From: Palaemon carinicauda
Lineage: Eukaryota; Arthropoda; Malacostraca; Decapoda; Palaemonidae
Assembly: GCF_036898095.1 (NCBI RefSeq)
Contig: NC_090726.1
Location: 41,840,579-41,904,578, forward strand
Direction: 5' to 3'
DNA length: 64,000 nucleotides
Part shown: piece after piece, positions 52,542 to 63,344 of the stretch
How the letters are laid out: every line of letters begins with the position of its first letter
Position numbering within the stretch: the first letter of the stretch is position 1
The notes under the pieces: model-generated
What the model saw: only the letters and a program-made list of their open reading frames with translations
Told to the model about the DNA's origin: nothing
Databases searched by the model: none
Program-made: the position numbers and the translations under genes

Positions 52542-52920
52542 CAGACTGTCAAGAGAACAGAAGCAAATAATGTCTTCATATTTGTGGGATGCAGCTAGTT
52601 AGAAAAAGCCTCATGGAGGGATGTATTGTATCTTTGAAATAATTTTATACAGCTTTAACTTTGGCTGTATGTTTCTGCTTTTTCTGAAACCAAAAAAAAA
52701 AAGGATAGAAATTTGCATGTGGCCTTTATAATAACAATTGTGTATATTCAGTTTGAAGTAAGCTACAGTGACGTATGTCTAAGTTGATGTGAATAAGAAT
52801 GTCATTGATTGATGAAAAAAAAAAAAACATTCATATTTTTGTCTTGAAAGTGTTTGAACATAGTAATCAATGTGCATTGTTAATAAAATCAGAACACTAC
52901 ATTGAGACATTTTTTTTCAG
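52542..52920 (+). other. End of TMUB intron 2
   Basis: AT-rich, ending in the acceptor 'cattttttttcag'. Confidence 0.7.
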
Positions 52921-53136
52921 GCCCCTCTTCTTTATTGCGTGATGGTCGTAATGTGGTTCCTTCGTTACGAGTATAGCCACCTTTTCAATACTATGTCTAC
53001 TGTCATCCTTCTTTTCTTGACAGCACTTCTCCTCATTTCCACTTACCTTCTGTACATCACGCAAAATGTGCCTGGAAGTGATAGCGCAGCACAAATCTCC
53101 TCTCATCATCAGCTTGAAACGGACAGCTTGTTATAG
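52921..53136 (+). CDS. TMUB-like protein, terminal coding exon 3
   Basis: Phase 0 after acceptor TTTTTTTTCAG. Encodes residues 367-437: a hydrophobic stretch (APLLYCVMVVMWFL), a short charged turn (RYEYSHLF), and a second strong membrane helix (MSTVILLFLTALLLISTYLL), then a polar tail ending TDSLL and TAG. Two C-terminal membrane segments after the ubiquitin-like domain is the TMUB layout, supporting the exon chain 5495-6369, 20835-21057, 52921-53136. The stop codon lies inside the first unit of a 133-bp tandem duplication. Confidence 0.88.
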   Translation, partial: APLLYCVMVVMWFLRYEYSHLFNTMSTVILLFLTALLLISTYLLYITQNVPGSDSAAQISSHHQLETDSLL

Positions 53137-53395
53137 TGAAAAGTGGGACGTTGCGGTCTTTGAGTTTGATTTTTTATATATTTTTTTTCATGAATAATTA
53201 AGCGATGGGTTGGGATAAAGTGCCGTTTGGAATGTTCATTAAATGATATGCACTTTCAGCTTGTTATTGTGAAAAGTGGGACGTTGCGGTCTTTGAGTTT
53301 GATTTTTTATATATTTTTTTTTTCATGAATAATTTAGCGATGGGTTGTGATAAAGTGCCGTTTGGAATGTTTCATTAAATGATATGCACTTTGAC
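53124..53395 (+). repeat. 133-bp tandem duplication spanning the TMUB stop codon
   Basis: 'cagcttgttatagtgaaaag' at 53124 recurs as 'cagcttgttattgtgaaaag' at 53257, and both are followed by 'tgggacgttgcggtctttga', 'gcgatgggttg.gataaagt' and 'gatatgcactt'. The TAG in unit 1 is TTG in unit 2. Confidence 0.93.
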
Positions 53396-54488
53396 TAACA
53401 TCCCAGTCGAGTGCCAGAGGATGGGGAATATTTTTTGAAAGTTTGTTTTGGCTTGTGCTATGCAAGAAGGATTAGGTAATTTGACCAGTGAAAAAATGTG
53501 CCTACAAATATAAAAGAAAAAAAAAGAGAATATTTCAGAGTTTCATAATAATATGGTTTGGTGAGAATCACAGGTTTCTGATTTATCATTATTTTCTTAG
53601 TTTCTTTATTTTTTTCTATTTTCTATTTCTTTTCAGATAGATCAATTATTCCTGTGATACAAATGATAGAGTTTTTATCAGATTATATTGTATTTGAGTG
53701 TAAGTGTCACATGTATCATAAACTTAATGTTAAGATGTTTTCCTTTTTAATATATGAAAGTAAGACACATATTTCTGGTGTGAGATATACTGTATAGATA
53801 TATCGATGATCTTGTAAATAATTATCAGAAAAAGCTAGTTTTAGTGGATCATTTGAGGAAATGAATATACAAAGATGGGCAAAGTTTAATCCGTTTGGTA
53901 CACGAACTGAAAATCGCACAAGACATAATCTACGTGGCGTGTGATTGAAATATATGACAATAAATGGTAATATATTGTCTTGTAAGCCTCATATTTATTT
54001 AGAAATTTACTGTTGATGTTTTCAACGCTGCCTAACCACAAATAGTATCGCTTGAAACTTATATTTTCTTCTAGTTTGTACTGGTGCTCCTTTTGAAGCT
54101 GAAATTTGAATATGGTACCTTTATTAAATGTAGTGTGATTAGCTTCATGCAAGAAAGAACTGGAATAAAGTTGCTGCTTCTTAATGTATGAAATCATACG
54201 GATTGACTGACATAAAGGTATTTTTATGTTCTGAAGTAAAGTGCACCAATGCCCTTTTCGTTTACGTTGGTACCTCATTCGCATGCACACTGCTAAATTG
54301 CTGCTGTGGGGGGAATTCTCTCGTTTCCTTGTCATTCTTGAAAAAAGAACCACCATAGAATTTGGCAATGCATGCATGTACGATTAGGGAACTTATATTT
54401 CTCACCTCATAGTACATCATTTCACACGCCTACATCTTGCATGCCAGCATGCACTTTTTGTTCTTATTAAAATTAATTATTCAATGTT
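53137..54488 (+). other. TMUB 3' untranslated region (probable)
   Basis: Follows the stop without a recognisable intron. AT-rich with no transposon match in the window. AATAAA signals occur at 54525 and later, so the transcript may extend past this point. Confidence 0.6.
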
Positions 54489-54909
54489 TTGAAAAATCTG
54501 GGGTGGTTTGGGATTTTGTTTTCAAATAAAGAAATTCTAATGTGTGCTGTGTATAGTAATTTCTAAATCATTGAAGAGTTCAGGGAGGTTAAAAATCACA
54601 TTATAGGGAAAAATAGGATGTTGGGTTTTCGTGTTTTTTGAATACAAGTTACTCATCTTTTACAAATGACAATGGATTTTTTAATTATTTTGATAAATCT
54701 TTGAAAAATCTGGGGTGGTTTGGGATTTTGTTTTCAATTAAAGAAATTCTAATGTGTGCTGTGTATAGTAATTTCTAAATCATTGAAGAGTTCAGGGAGG
54801 TTAAAAATCACATTATAGGGAAAAATAGGATGTTGGGTTTTCGTGTTTTTTGAATACAAGTTACTCATCTACAAATGACAATGGATTTTTTAATTATTTT
54901 GATAAATCT
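54489..54909 (+). repeat. 212-bp tandem duplication in the TMUB 3' region
   Basis: Two copies starting 'gaaaaatctggggtggtttg' at 54491 and 54703, nearly identical through 'cattgaagagttcagggagg' and 'gttgggttttcgtgtttttt'. Unit 1 contains AATAAA (54525-54530); unit 2 reads AATTAAAG at the same place, so only one copy retains the canonical signal. Confidence 0.93.
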
Positions 54910-55142
54910 TTTGTTTTATGTCATTTTGTGAATTTATTTAGTGACAAGCCTTATTATTAATGCTGTTGAAAGTGAAAATCAGAAAATTCATATATAGTTT
55001 TTCTCCATTTTGAAGTGGGCCTTTTGCAATATTAAATGGATATGTTGATTGTAGCTGAGCCTATAATGGTACAATTTATTGACATTAAAGGTTAATAGCA
55101 AATAAAATTGCATCTTGTATTGGCCTTTTTTTTTCCATGCAG

Positions 55143-55241
55143 TCTGGTTGAACTTTATGTTTTGAAGAGAAGTAAAACGAGTTTATATTCTGAAGACTAT
55201 TGCACAATACTGAAGAATGAAGTCCTGTGTCTTCGCATCTG
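55143..55241 (+). other. Candidate 99-bp exon
   Basis: Flanked by a strong acceptor (tttttttttccatgcag) and a strong donor (ctg|gtgagtat), and open throughout in one frame (LVELYVLKRSKTSLYS, then ILKNEVLCLRIW). No domain is recognised. It could be an alternative 3' exon of the TMUB transcript, an exon of another gene running beyond the window, or chance. Confidence 0.3.
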
Positions 55242-56134
55242 GTGAGTATTGCCCAGTTTTTTTTGCCTTGTCTTTATCTCAGGCTCTTCCATTACAGAAG
55301 CTAATGGTTTAGTTCTTTCATCTAGATATCTTTAAAGTTCCTTATTTGTTTTTTATTAATCTTAGAATTAGGTCTGGATAGCTTTTGTGCAAACAGTATT
55401 AAATTTTGATGTAAATACCAGTGTTAAGGATGCCTCCTGTTAACCATGGATCATAACACATATGTATAAAAAATTACACTGAAAAAATGCAGGGGACAAG
55501 AGAAAAAAAGCAATTAAATTTCAGGAAATTTATTTTATATGGAAAGTGCACAAAATTTCTTAGGTGTACGCAATTACAAGGTGGAAAGGGTTGGAGTCGT
55601 TAAAGCTTTAATGAAAATTTATGATATTGAACTTTGGACCGGGTTCTGAATTAAGTCCTTTTATTATTTTTCATAGTTTTTATTGACTATGAATTTAACA
55701 TTTTATAAACTCTCAAAACTTAACAAATTTTAAATACACTTAAGCACTTTTTAAAGTAAAACTTAATGTTACTATATTTCTAGTAATTATGATGACTTTA
55801 GACCATTCTAACTTGTAATTATGTAACCCTCAATGTGTGCACCTTATTTTTTTTATAATTAATATTATTTTTATGAAACTTCCCTGATGTTCATATTGCT
55901 TCTACTTGAAGCCAAGTTGACATCTACCTAAAAGAGATCCTTTTCTCTTCTTGCAAAATACTTTGCACCAACTGGCTGTTGATTGCAACTAACTAGTTGA
56001 TGATACGACGTATTTTCATGTACTTTTCCGTTTCTTGTTGACTCGGCCTAAAGAAACATCTTTTTTTTTTTTGGTTAATATGCTTTGTGGTCTCTAAGGA
56101 CCATGCCATAAAAGGCTAGAATAGGGAATCCAGT
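55242..56134 (+). other. Non-coding sequence
   Basis: AT-rich; no feature supported. Confidence 0.5.
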
Positions 56135-56147
56135 ACAACATAAATAC

Positions 56148-56402
56148 ATACATACATATACCAAGGCACTTCCCCCAATTTTTGGGGGGAGCCGACATCA
56201 ACAAATGAAACAAAAACAAAAAAGGGGACCTCTACTCTCTACGTTCCTCCCAGCCTAACAAGGGACTCAACCCAGTTCAGATGGTACTGCTAGGGTGCCA
56301 CAGCCCACCCTTCCCCGTTATCCACCACAGATGAAGCTTCATAATGGTGAATCCCCTACTGCTGCTACCTCCGCGGTAATCTAAAGCATCGGAGGAGGCA
56401 GC
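56148..56402 (-). mobile_element. RTE-like LINE-A 3' UTR copy with target duplication
   Basis: Only the 3' UTR survives in inverse orientation. A 13-bp duplication ACAACATAAATAC occurs at 56135-56147 and 56403-56415. Confidence 0.92.
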
Positions 56403-56565
56403 ACAACATAAATACCAAAGAAATATTATCTCCCCTGCTCTGGGAATGGCGTATCAACGTGGAAAATACGGACTCAGTGTGCATAAGGGAGACCCTCAAG
56501 TTCAGGCATTATTGAGGTTGACATCGCACGTCCGGTGCTGAAATCTTCTGGCTATTGATGACGAG

Positions 56566-56599
<34 letters not shown>

Positions 56600-57250
56600 A
56601 TGCTAAGCTACAACCCTAGTGGGAAAAGCAGGATGCTATAAGCCCAGGGGCCCCAACAGGGAAAATACCCCAGTGGGGAAAGGAAATAAGGAAAAATAAG
56701 ATATTACAAGAATAGTAACAATATTAAAATATTTCTTATTTAAACTATAAAAACTTCAACAAAACAAGAGGAAGAGACTCTAGATAGAAAAGTGTGCCCG
56801 AGTGTACCCTCAAGCAAGAAAACTCTAACCCAAGGCAGTGTAAGACCATGGTACAGAGACTAAGGCACTACCCAAGACTAGAGAAAAATGGTTTGATTTT
56901 GGAGTGGCCTTCTCCTATAAGAGTTGCTTACCATAACTAAAGAGTCTCTTCTACCCTTACCCTGAGAAAGACCATGGTACAGAGGCTATGGCACTACCCA
57001 AAACTAGAGAACAATGGTTTGATTTTGGCATGTCCTCCTAGAAGAGCTGCTTGCCATAGCTAAAGAGTCTCTTCTACCCTTACCCTGAGAAAGACCATGG
57101 TACAGAGACTAAGGCACTACCCAAGAATAGAGAACAATGGTTTGATTTTGGCGTGTTCTTCTCCCAGAAGAGCTGCTTACCATAGCTAAAGAGTCTCTTC
57201 TACCCTTACCAAGAGGAAAGTAGCCACTGAACAATTACAGTTACCACAGC
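56566..57250 (+). repeat. Family A repeat with internal triplication
   Basis: Begins with (ATT)n and the 'gctaagctacaaccctagt' edge. A roughly 125-bp internal block beginning 'accatggtacagag' occurs three times (56845, 56971 and 57094). Confidence 0.9.
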
Positions 57251-57615
57251 TAGAGACAATGCTACCTGTGCACCAACTTGTCCCCAACCACCATCATTTT
57301 AAAAAGTTGTTGGTGTTGTTGATCTTCTTTTTATTGTTATTATTATTTGAAAAAGTTAGAATCAACTTTCCTGCTCCCCTCAATGAGGTTAGGGAGGAGG
57401 TAGGGTCTTAAGAGACCATACACCTCCCCGAAAAGCCTTTGTCAAAATCATTTTATTTGGGTTAATGTGCCGTGTGGTCTCCAAGAACTAATATCAGATC
57501 AATAACCGGGTAGAGTCGGGGACTGTAGAGGACAACCAAGTAAACAGCTTAACCCCGTGTGTATAGATTAAAGGAAAAACTAACAAGGCTGACATTCACC
57601 TCATAAGGGAAAACT
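57251..57615 (+). other. Non-coding sequence
   Basis: No feature supported; possibly further dispersed-repeat sequence. Confidence 0.45.
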
Positions 57616-57620
57616 CTGGA

Positions 57621-57654
<34 letters not shown>

Positions 57655-57886
57655 TTTATTATTTTTATTATCATTATCATTATTATTATTAATATTTTTA
57701 TTATTATTATCATTATGACACCCTAGCAGTACCAGCCGAACTCGGTTGAGTCCCTTGTTAGGCTGGGAGGAACGTAGAGAGTAGAGGTCCCCTTTTTGTT
57801 TTTGTTTCTTTGTTGATGTCGGCTACCCCCCAAAATTGGGGGAAGTGCCTAGGTATATGTATGTATGTATGGATGTATGTATGTAT

Positions 57887-57924
<38 letters not shown>

Positions 57925-57940
57925 ATAATTATTAATATTC

Positions 57941-57975
<35 letters not shown>
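57616..57975 (+). repeat. (ATT)n tracts flanking a LINE-A 3' end
   Basis: An ATT/TTA tract (57620-57715), then a LINE-A 3' UTR end (57718-57880, 'caccctagcagtacc' to 'tatgtatgtatg'), then another TTA tract (57888-57972). The LINE end probably inserted into the microsatellite. Confidence 0.85.
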
Positions 57976-58481
57976 TGGAGAAATAGTGAATGCCTGTCAT
58001 TATGCTTCTGTTGAAGGTGTGGCCCTTCCTATATCCAGTTTCCCTTTTTAGGAGTCATGATTGAGCTGAGTACCACACACAAATTTTGCACCAGATGGAT
58101 TTGTTTCAGGTTGTGTTGAATTAATGCGCAATGCACAGACTCATCCGTCAACCTCTCAGTTCCATAAAATTGCATTTTATCTAAAATTTCAAGCCTCTGG
58201 AATTTCTGAAATTTTGCTCTATAGAAATCTTTTTGAATCCTAAAGGGAAATTAGTGGTATTTGTGTAGTGTAAGTATTTAGATTGTTACAGAATAAGTAA
58301 TTAGATAGTTACAGTATGCAAATAAAGGAAATAAAAAAAATTCAGTGGTAAATGTTCATATTTATATACTCATCTGATTTTTATATTGGTTCCTTAGATA
58401 TTTATTGATATTTACAGTATCTCTAAAATTTAAGTGATTATATTTTCTAGGCCACAGTATGAAATAAAGGCAAAATTTAGA
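57976..58481 (+). other. Non-coding sequence
   Basis: No feature supported. Confidence 0.5.
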
Positions 58482-58859
58482 TTTTAAATATTTAACTTAG
58501 CCGGGGAATATATAATAGCTGCAACTCTGCGGCTCGACAGAAAACACACTCAAAAAAACTCGCGAGCGATCGCTATGAAGGTTGCGGGTGTGCCCACCAG
58601 CGCCAACTGTCGGCCAGATACCACTCTTGTATGTAAACAAAACCTTCAATTCTTCTCTGTCGACGTTGACGACAAGACGTATTCATACTCGCTGTAGAAC
58701 CTGGAGTTTTCCCATCATATTTGGTGAAGTACTTTATTTTGGTTTGAGCTTTCGCAGTGCAGGTGTTTTTCCTCAACATAAACTCTTGAACTCTTCATTG
58801 AATCGGATTATTTGTTGATGACTTGGATTGTTTTTGGAATTTTCTTTGACTAATTCAAA

Positions 58860-61319
58860 ATGGCTGACCCTTCTCAAGTACCTAGATTTCGAAAGTGTAA
58901 TGCTAGGGACTGTAATAGGCGTCTTCCAAAGGCTTCTCTCGACCCACATACTGTTTGTTTCAATTGTCGGGGTAAAACCTGTCAATTGGGAGATCGGTGT
59001 GAGGAATGCGTGGGCCTTTCGGAATTCGATTGGCTCGAATACGATAAATATGCACGTAGACTAGAGAGAGATAGGGTAAGGAGAAGTTCATCTAGGTCCG
59101 TAGATTTTTCTTCTCCACATGCCCCTGAACCTAATCCTTCCCCTGTAGTGGTTGTTCCTAACCCCCCTTCTAGCACTCAGGAACCGTCTATGCAAGACAT
59201 GTTACGTGCTATTCATGCCTTGGGGGAGAGAGTTGAAGCGTTAGCAAGTGACCGTAATCAACTCATGGCTGACGTGAAGGAACTTAAGTGCCATAGTGCC
59301 ACGGCGGAAAGTGGGAAAGTGATTAGTGCGCAAAGTGTTGTGAACAGTGTTGCGACCGAGGGTTCGTCTGTTCGTGCCTGTCGTTCACCTAGTCCGGGAC
59401 CTCTTGCAAGCTCCCAAGCCCAGGGGAGAAGTAATGTCGTACGACTTATGGGTTCGAGAGGCCTTGATCAGCGAACAGACGTTCCCTCTATGGTATCAGG
59501 CGTATCTCGTCAAGATCGCCCCTACCATAAGACGAGAGAGCCCATTTTTACCTCGTCTTCCGAAGGCTTTTCACGCAAGAAACCATGGAGCAAGGTTTCT
59601 AGGCCTCTTAAACGGAAGTCGGTCCCTTCAGGACAGGTCCAACGTCCTGGATGTAGTTATTGGGACAGTTCGGACCCGTTGCTGTCATTGGATGACTGCT
59701 CGCCGCTTAAGCAAGGCAAAGTTGTGCCGTCTCAGACGCTAACCCCGTCTGTTACCGCACCCGTTCCCGTAGACCCTAAATGGGTTATACTGCAGGACAT
59801 GCAGTCTAGGCTTGCGTCCCTTATGGAAGACTACAATGCAGACAAGGTTTCCGTTGAGCCTAGCCGTTTATCTCATAGAGATCCTGGCCTTCAGCCACCC
59901 AAGCGTTCTGTTGTGCGTCCTGTTGACGTTGGTGTAGCCATCTCACGTCAAGCGGTTGGGGTAGTACCACACTCGATGCGGTCTCGTGTGGATTTTCAGC
60001 CGCATGTGGACGTAAGGCAACTCGTTGATGCGCCTGGTGACGTTCAGGACGTTCGCCAACCATCAGAGTTGACTTGTTTTGACGCGGTGCGTCAACCTCC
60101 GCAACCTAGAGTTGTTTTGACTGCGCAACCTAGGCGGTCTAAGCAGTCTCGGGTGGACGCTGTGCGTCCTCACGCACCTGTTGTTGTTGACAGTTCCCAG
60201 ACTGTCAAGCAGTTTCAGGACGCTGCGTCCTGCTCCGCCACTTATGCACCAGTGCGGGCGGACGCTGCGTGTCAAGCATTGCCAACCCCTTTGCTTGTTT
60301 CTCATCAGTTGTCAGATGAGGAACTTTCGGATGAGGACGTTGCTGACCCTCAGCCTGAGGATCTTCCTTCAGATATTGATGAGCCTAGAGCAGTTCCGCC
60401 ATCTATGGACTTTAAAAAAGTCATGCTCATTTTTAAAGAGTTGTTTCCTGAACACTTTGTCTCTGTGGCTCCTCGTTCGCCGCCGTCTGAGTTTGTTTTA
60501 GGCGTACCTGCTGACATGCCAGCCTTTACAAAACTCGTTCTCTCTCGCTCATCCAAGAGAGCTTTACGGCTGTTAGGCGATTGGTTGGAAACCAAGAGGA
60601 GTTTAGGGAAGACGGCCTTTGCCTTCCCCCCATCTAAACTCTCGTCTAGATCGAGCGTCTGGTATGCCACGGGAGAAGTTCTCGGCTTGGGAGTTCCTGC
60701 CTCTGCCCAGGGCGACTTCTCAAGTCTTGTAGACTCTCCCCGCCGCCTAGCCATGAGACGCTCGAAGATTAGTTGGTCATCCTCAGACCTTCACCATCTA
60801 CTTAAAGGCATTTTTAGGGCGTTTGAAGTTTTCAACTTCCTTGACTGGTGTTTGGGAGCCTTGAGTAGGAAAATCTCATCGGCCGATAGAGATGTCTCCT
60901 TACTCATTATGTCCTGCATGGATAAGGCCATCCGCGATGGATCCAATGAGCTCTCCTCCTAGTTTACTTCAGGAGTCCTAAAGAAACGAGAGTCTCTGTG
61001 CTCTTTTCTGTCAGCAGGAGTGACGCCCTGTCAACGATCTGAGCTACTCTTTGCCCCTTTGTCTAAGTTCTTGTTTCCTGAACTTTTGGTTAAGGACATA
61101 GCGTTGTCTCTAGTGCAGAAGGACACCCATGACTTGGTTGCGTCCTCGGCTCGCAAAGGGACCCCTTCGTCTGCCTTTTCTGCTAGACCTAGGATAGACC
61201 CCCCAGCGTCCAGGTTTATTCCGCCCTTTCGTGGCAGAGCCCCCAGCAGGGGAAGTACTCGTGCCGAAGGAAAGAGAGGAAAGAGGAAAGGAGCCAAGTC
61301 CTCGCGTGGCAGAGTCTGA
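58860..61319 (+). pseudogene. gag: DIRS-4 gag, single nonsense codon
   Basis: The ATG (CAAAATGG) begins MADPSQVPRFRKC; Cys motif CNARDC...DPHTVCFNCRGKTCQLGDRC.EC then SEFDW. A Ser-rich linker follows, a Leu/Met segment (SRLASLMEDYNADK), a variable zone without tandem repeats, and the conserved capsid-like block (WYATGEVLGLGVPASAQGDF, FNFLDWCLGAL). A TAG at 60960-60962 interrupts; DIRS-3b has Leu there. The frame continues in phase to the basic RG/K-rich tail (RGKRKGAKSSRGRV). One substitution separates it from an open gag. Confidence 0.85.
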
Positions 61320-63344
61320 CTGCCCGCAGCTTCAGACAGCAGTAGGTGCCAGACTCAAGAACTTCTGGCGAGCCTGGGAGAAGAGAGGCGTAGATCAACA
61401 GTCTGTGAGGTTGCTCAGAGAGGGGTACAAAATCCCATTTGTACGCAAACCTCCTCTAGCGACTTCCCCCATCGATCTCTCTCCCAGGTACCGAGAGGAA
61501 GCAAAGAGACAAGCCCTGAAACTAGAAGTGTCTCTTTTGCTAGAGAAGGGAGCGGTGGTAAAAGTCTCTTCCTAGTACCGAAGAAGACAGGAGGTTGGAG
61601 ACCGGTGCTAGACGTCAGTGCTCTGAATGTCTTTGTCACAAAGACAAAGTTCACCATGGAGACCACGAAGTCAGTCTTAGCAGCAGTCAGAAAGGGAGAC
61701 TGGATGGTCTCTCTCGACCTAAGAGACGCTTACTTCCACATCCCCATTCACTCAGATTCCCAACCTTTTCTGAGATTTGTGTTCGACAATGTGGTGTACC
61801 AGTTTCGGGCCCTGTGCTTTGGCGTAAGTCCTGCTCCTCTCGTGTTTACGAGGCTTATGAGGAATGTGGCAAAATTCCTCCATTTATCGGGTATCCGAGC
61901 CTCCCTTTATTTGGACGATTGGCTTCTCAGAGCCTCGTCCAGTCATCGCTGTCTGAAGGATCTCAATTGGACATTGGATCTGACCAAGGAATTGGGACTT
62001 CTGGTCAACTTAGAAAAGTCTCAGCTGATCCCATCCCAAACTATACTGTATTTAGGGATGGAGATTCGCAGTCCAGTTTTTCGGGCTTTTCCGTCTGCCC
62101 CCAGAATAGATCAAGCCCTACTCGTAATCCAAAGGATGTTGAAGAGAGAACGTTGCTCAGTCAGGAATTGGATGAGTCTAATAGGAACTCTATCATCCCT
62201 GGAGCAGTTTGTCTCGCTAGGAAGGCTACACCTCCGACCTCTACAATTCCATCTAGCTTTTCACTGGAAAAAGGACAAGACGCTAGAGGCGGTCTCGATC
62301 CCGATTTCCGAAACAGTAAAGGCTTGCCTGAATTGGTGGAGAGACAATATCAGTCTACGAGAGGGACTTCCTCTAGCAGTTCAGAAACCAAACCACGTTC
62401 TATTCTCAGACGCATCGGATTTGGGTTGGGGTGCGACACTGGACGGTCGGGAATGCTCAGGTCTGTGGACCTCAAGTCAGAGGAGCATGCACATCAACGG
62501 CAAGGAGCTTTTGGCAGTTCACCTGGCCTTGATGAGCTTCGAGAGTCTCCTTCGAGACAAAGTGGTGGAGATCAACTCGGACAACACCACAGCCTTGGCG
62601 TACATTTCCAAACAAGGAGGCACCCACTCCCTGACACTGTACGAGATCGCAAGGGACCTGCTCATCTGGTCAAGAGATCGAGGCATCTCCCTGGTAACGA
62701 GGTTTATCCAGGGCGACTTGAACGTTCTAGCAGATTGCCTCAGTAGGAGAGGTCAGGTAATTCCTACCGAATGGACCCTACACAAGGATGTGTGCAAGAG
62801 GCTTTGGGCGACTTGGGGTCAACCCACCATAGACCTCTTTGCAACCTCGATGACCAAGAGGCTTCCAATATATTGCTCTCCAGTCCCAGACCCAGCAGCA
62901 ATACATATAGAAGCCTTTCTCCTAGATTGGTCTCACCTAGACCTATACGCATTCCCACCATTCAAGATTGTCAACAAGGTACTGCAGAAATTTGCCTCTC
63001 ACGAAGGGACAAGGTTGACGTTAGTTGCTCCCCTTTGGCCCACGAGAGAATGGTTCACCGAGGTACTTCGATGGCTGGTAGACTTTCCAAGAAGTCTTCC
63101 TCTAAGAGTAGACCTATTACGTCAGCCCCACGTAAAGAAGGTACACCAAAGCCTCCACGCTCTTCGTCTGACTGCCTTCAGACTATCGAAAGACTCTCTA
63201 GAGCTAGAGGCTTTTCGAAGGAGGCAGCCAGTGCGATTGCAAGAGCGAGGAGAGCTTCTACCATTAGAGTTTACCAATCGAAGTGGGAAATCTTCCGAGA
63301 CTGGTGCAAGTCAGTATCTGTATCCTCGTCCAGTACCTCTGTAG
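61231..63344 (+). pseudogene. DIRS-4 RT / RNase H / MT-like, small deletion
   Basis: The +1 frame relative to gag opens in the same place as in DIRS-3b (GTGGCAGAGCCCCCAGC is shared). The frame closes at 61573-61575 because about 34 bp are missing just before KKTGGWRPVLDVSALN; it resumes in another frame and is open to 63344. Downstream motifs are intact: VSLDLRDAYFHIPIHS, LCFGVSPAPLVF, YLDDW (61908-61922), LFSDASDLGWGATLDG, NSDNTTALAYISKQGG, IDLFATSMTK, YAFPPF. Confidence 0.87.
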
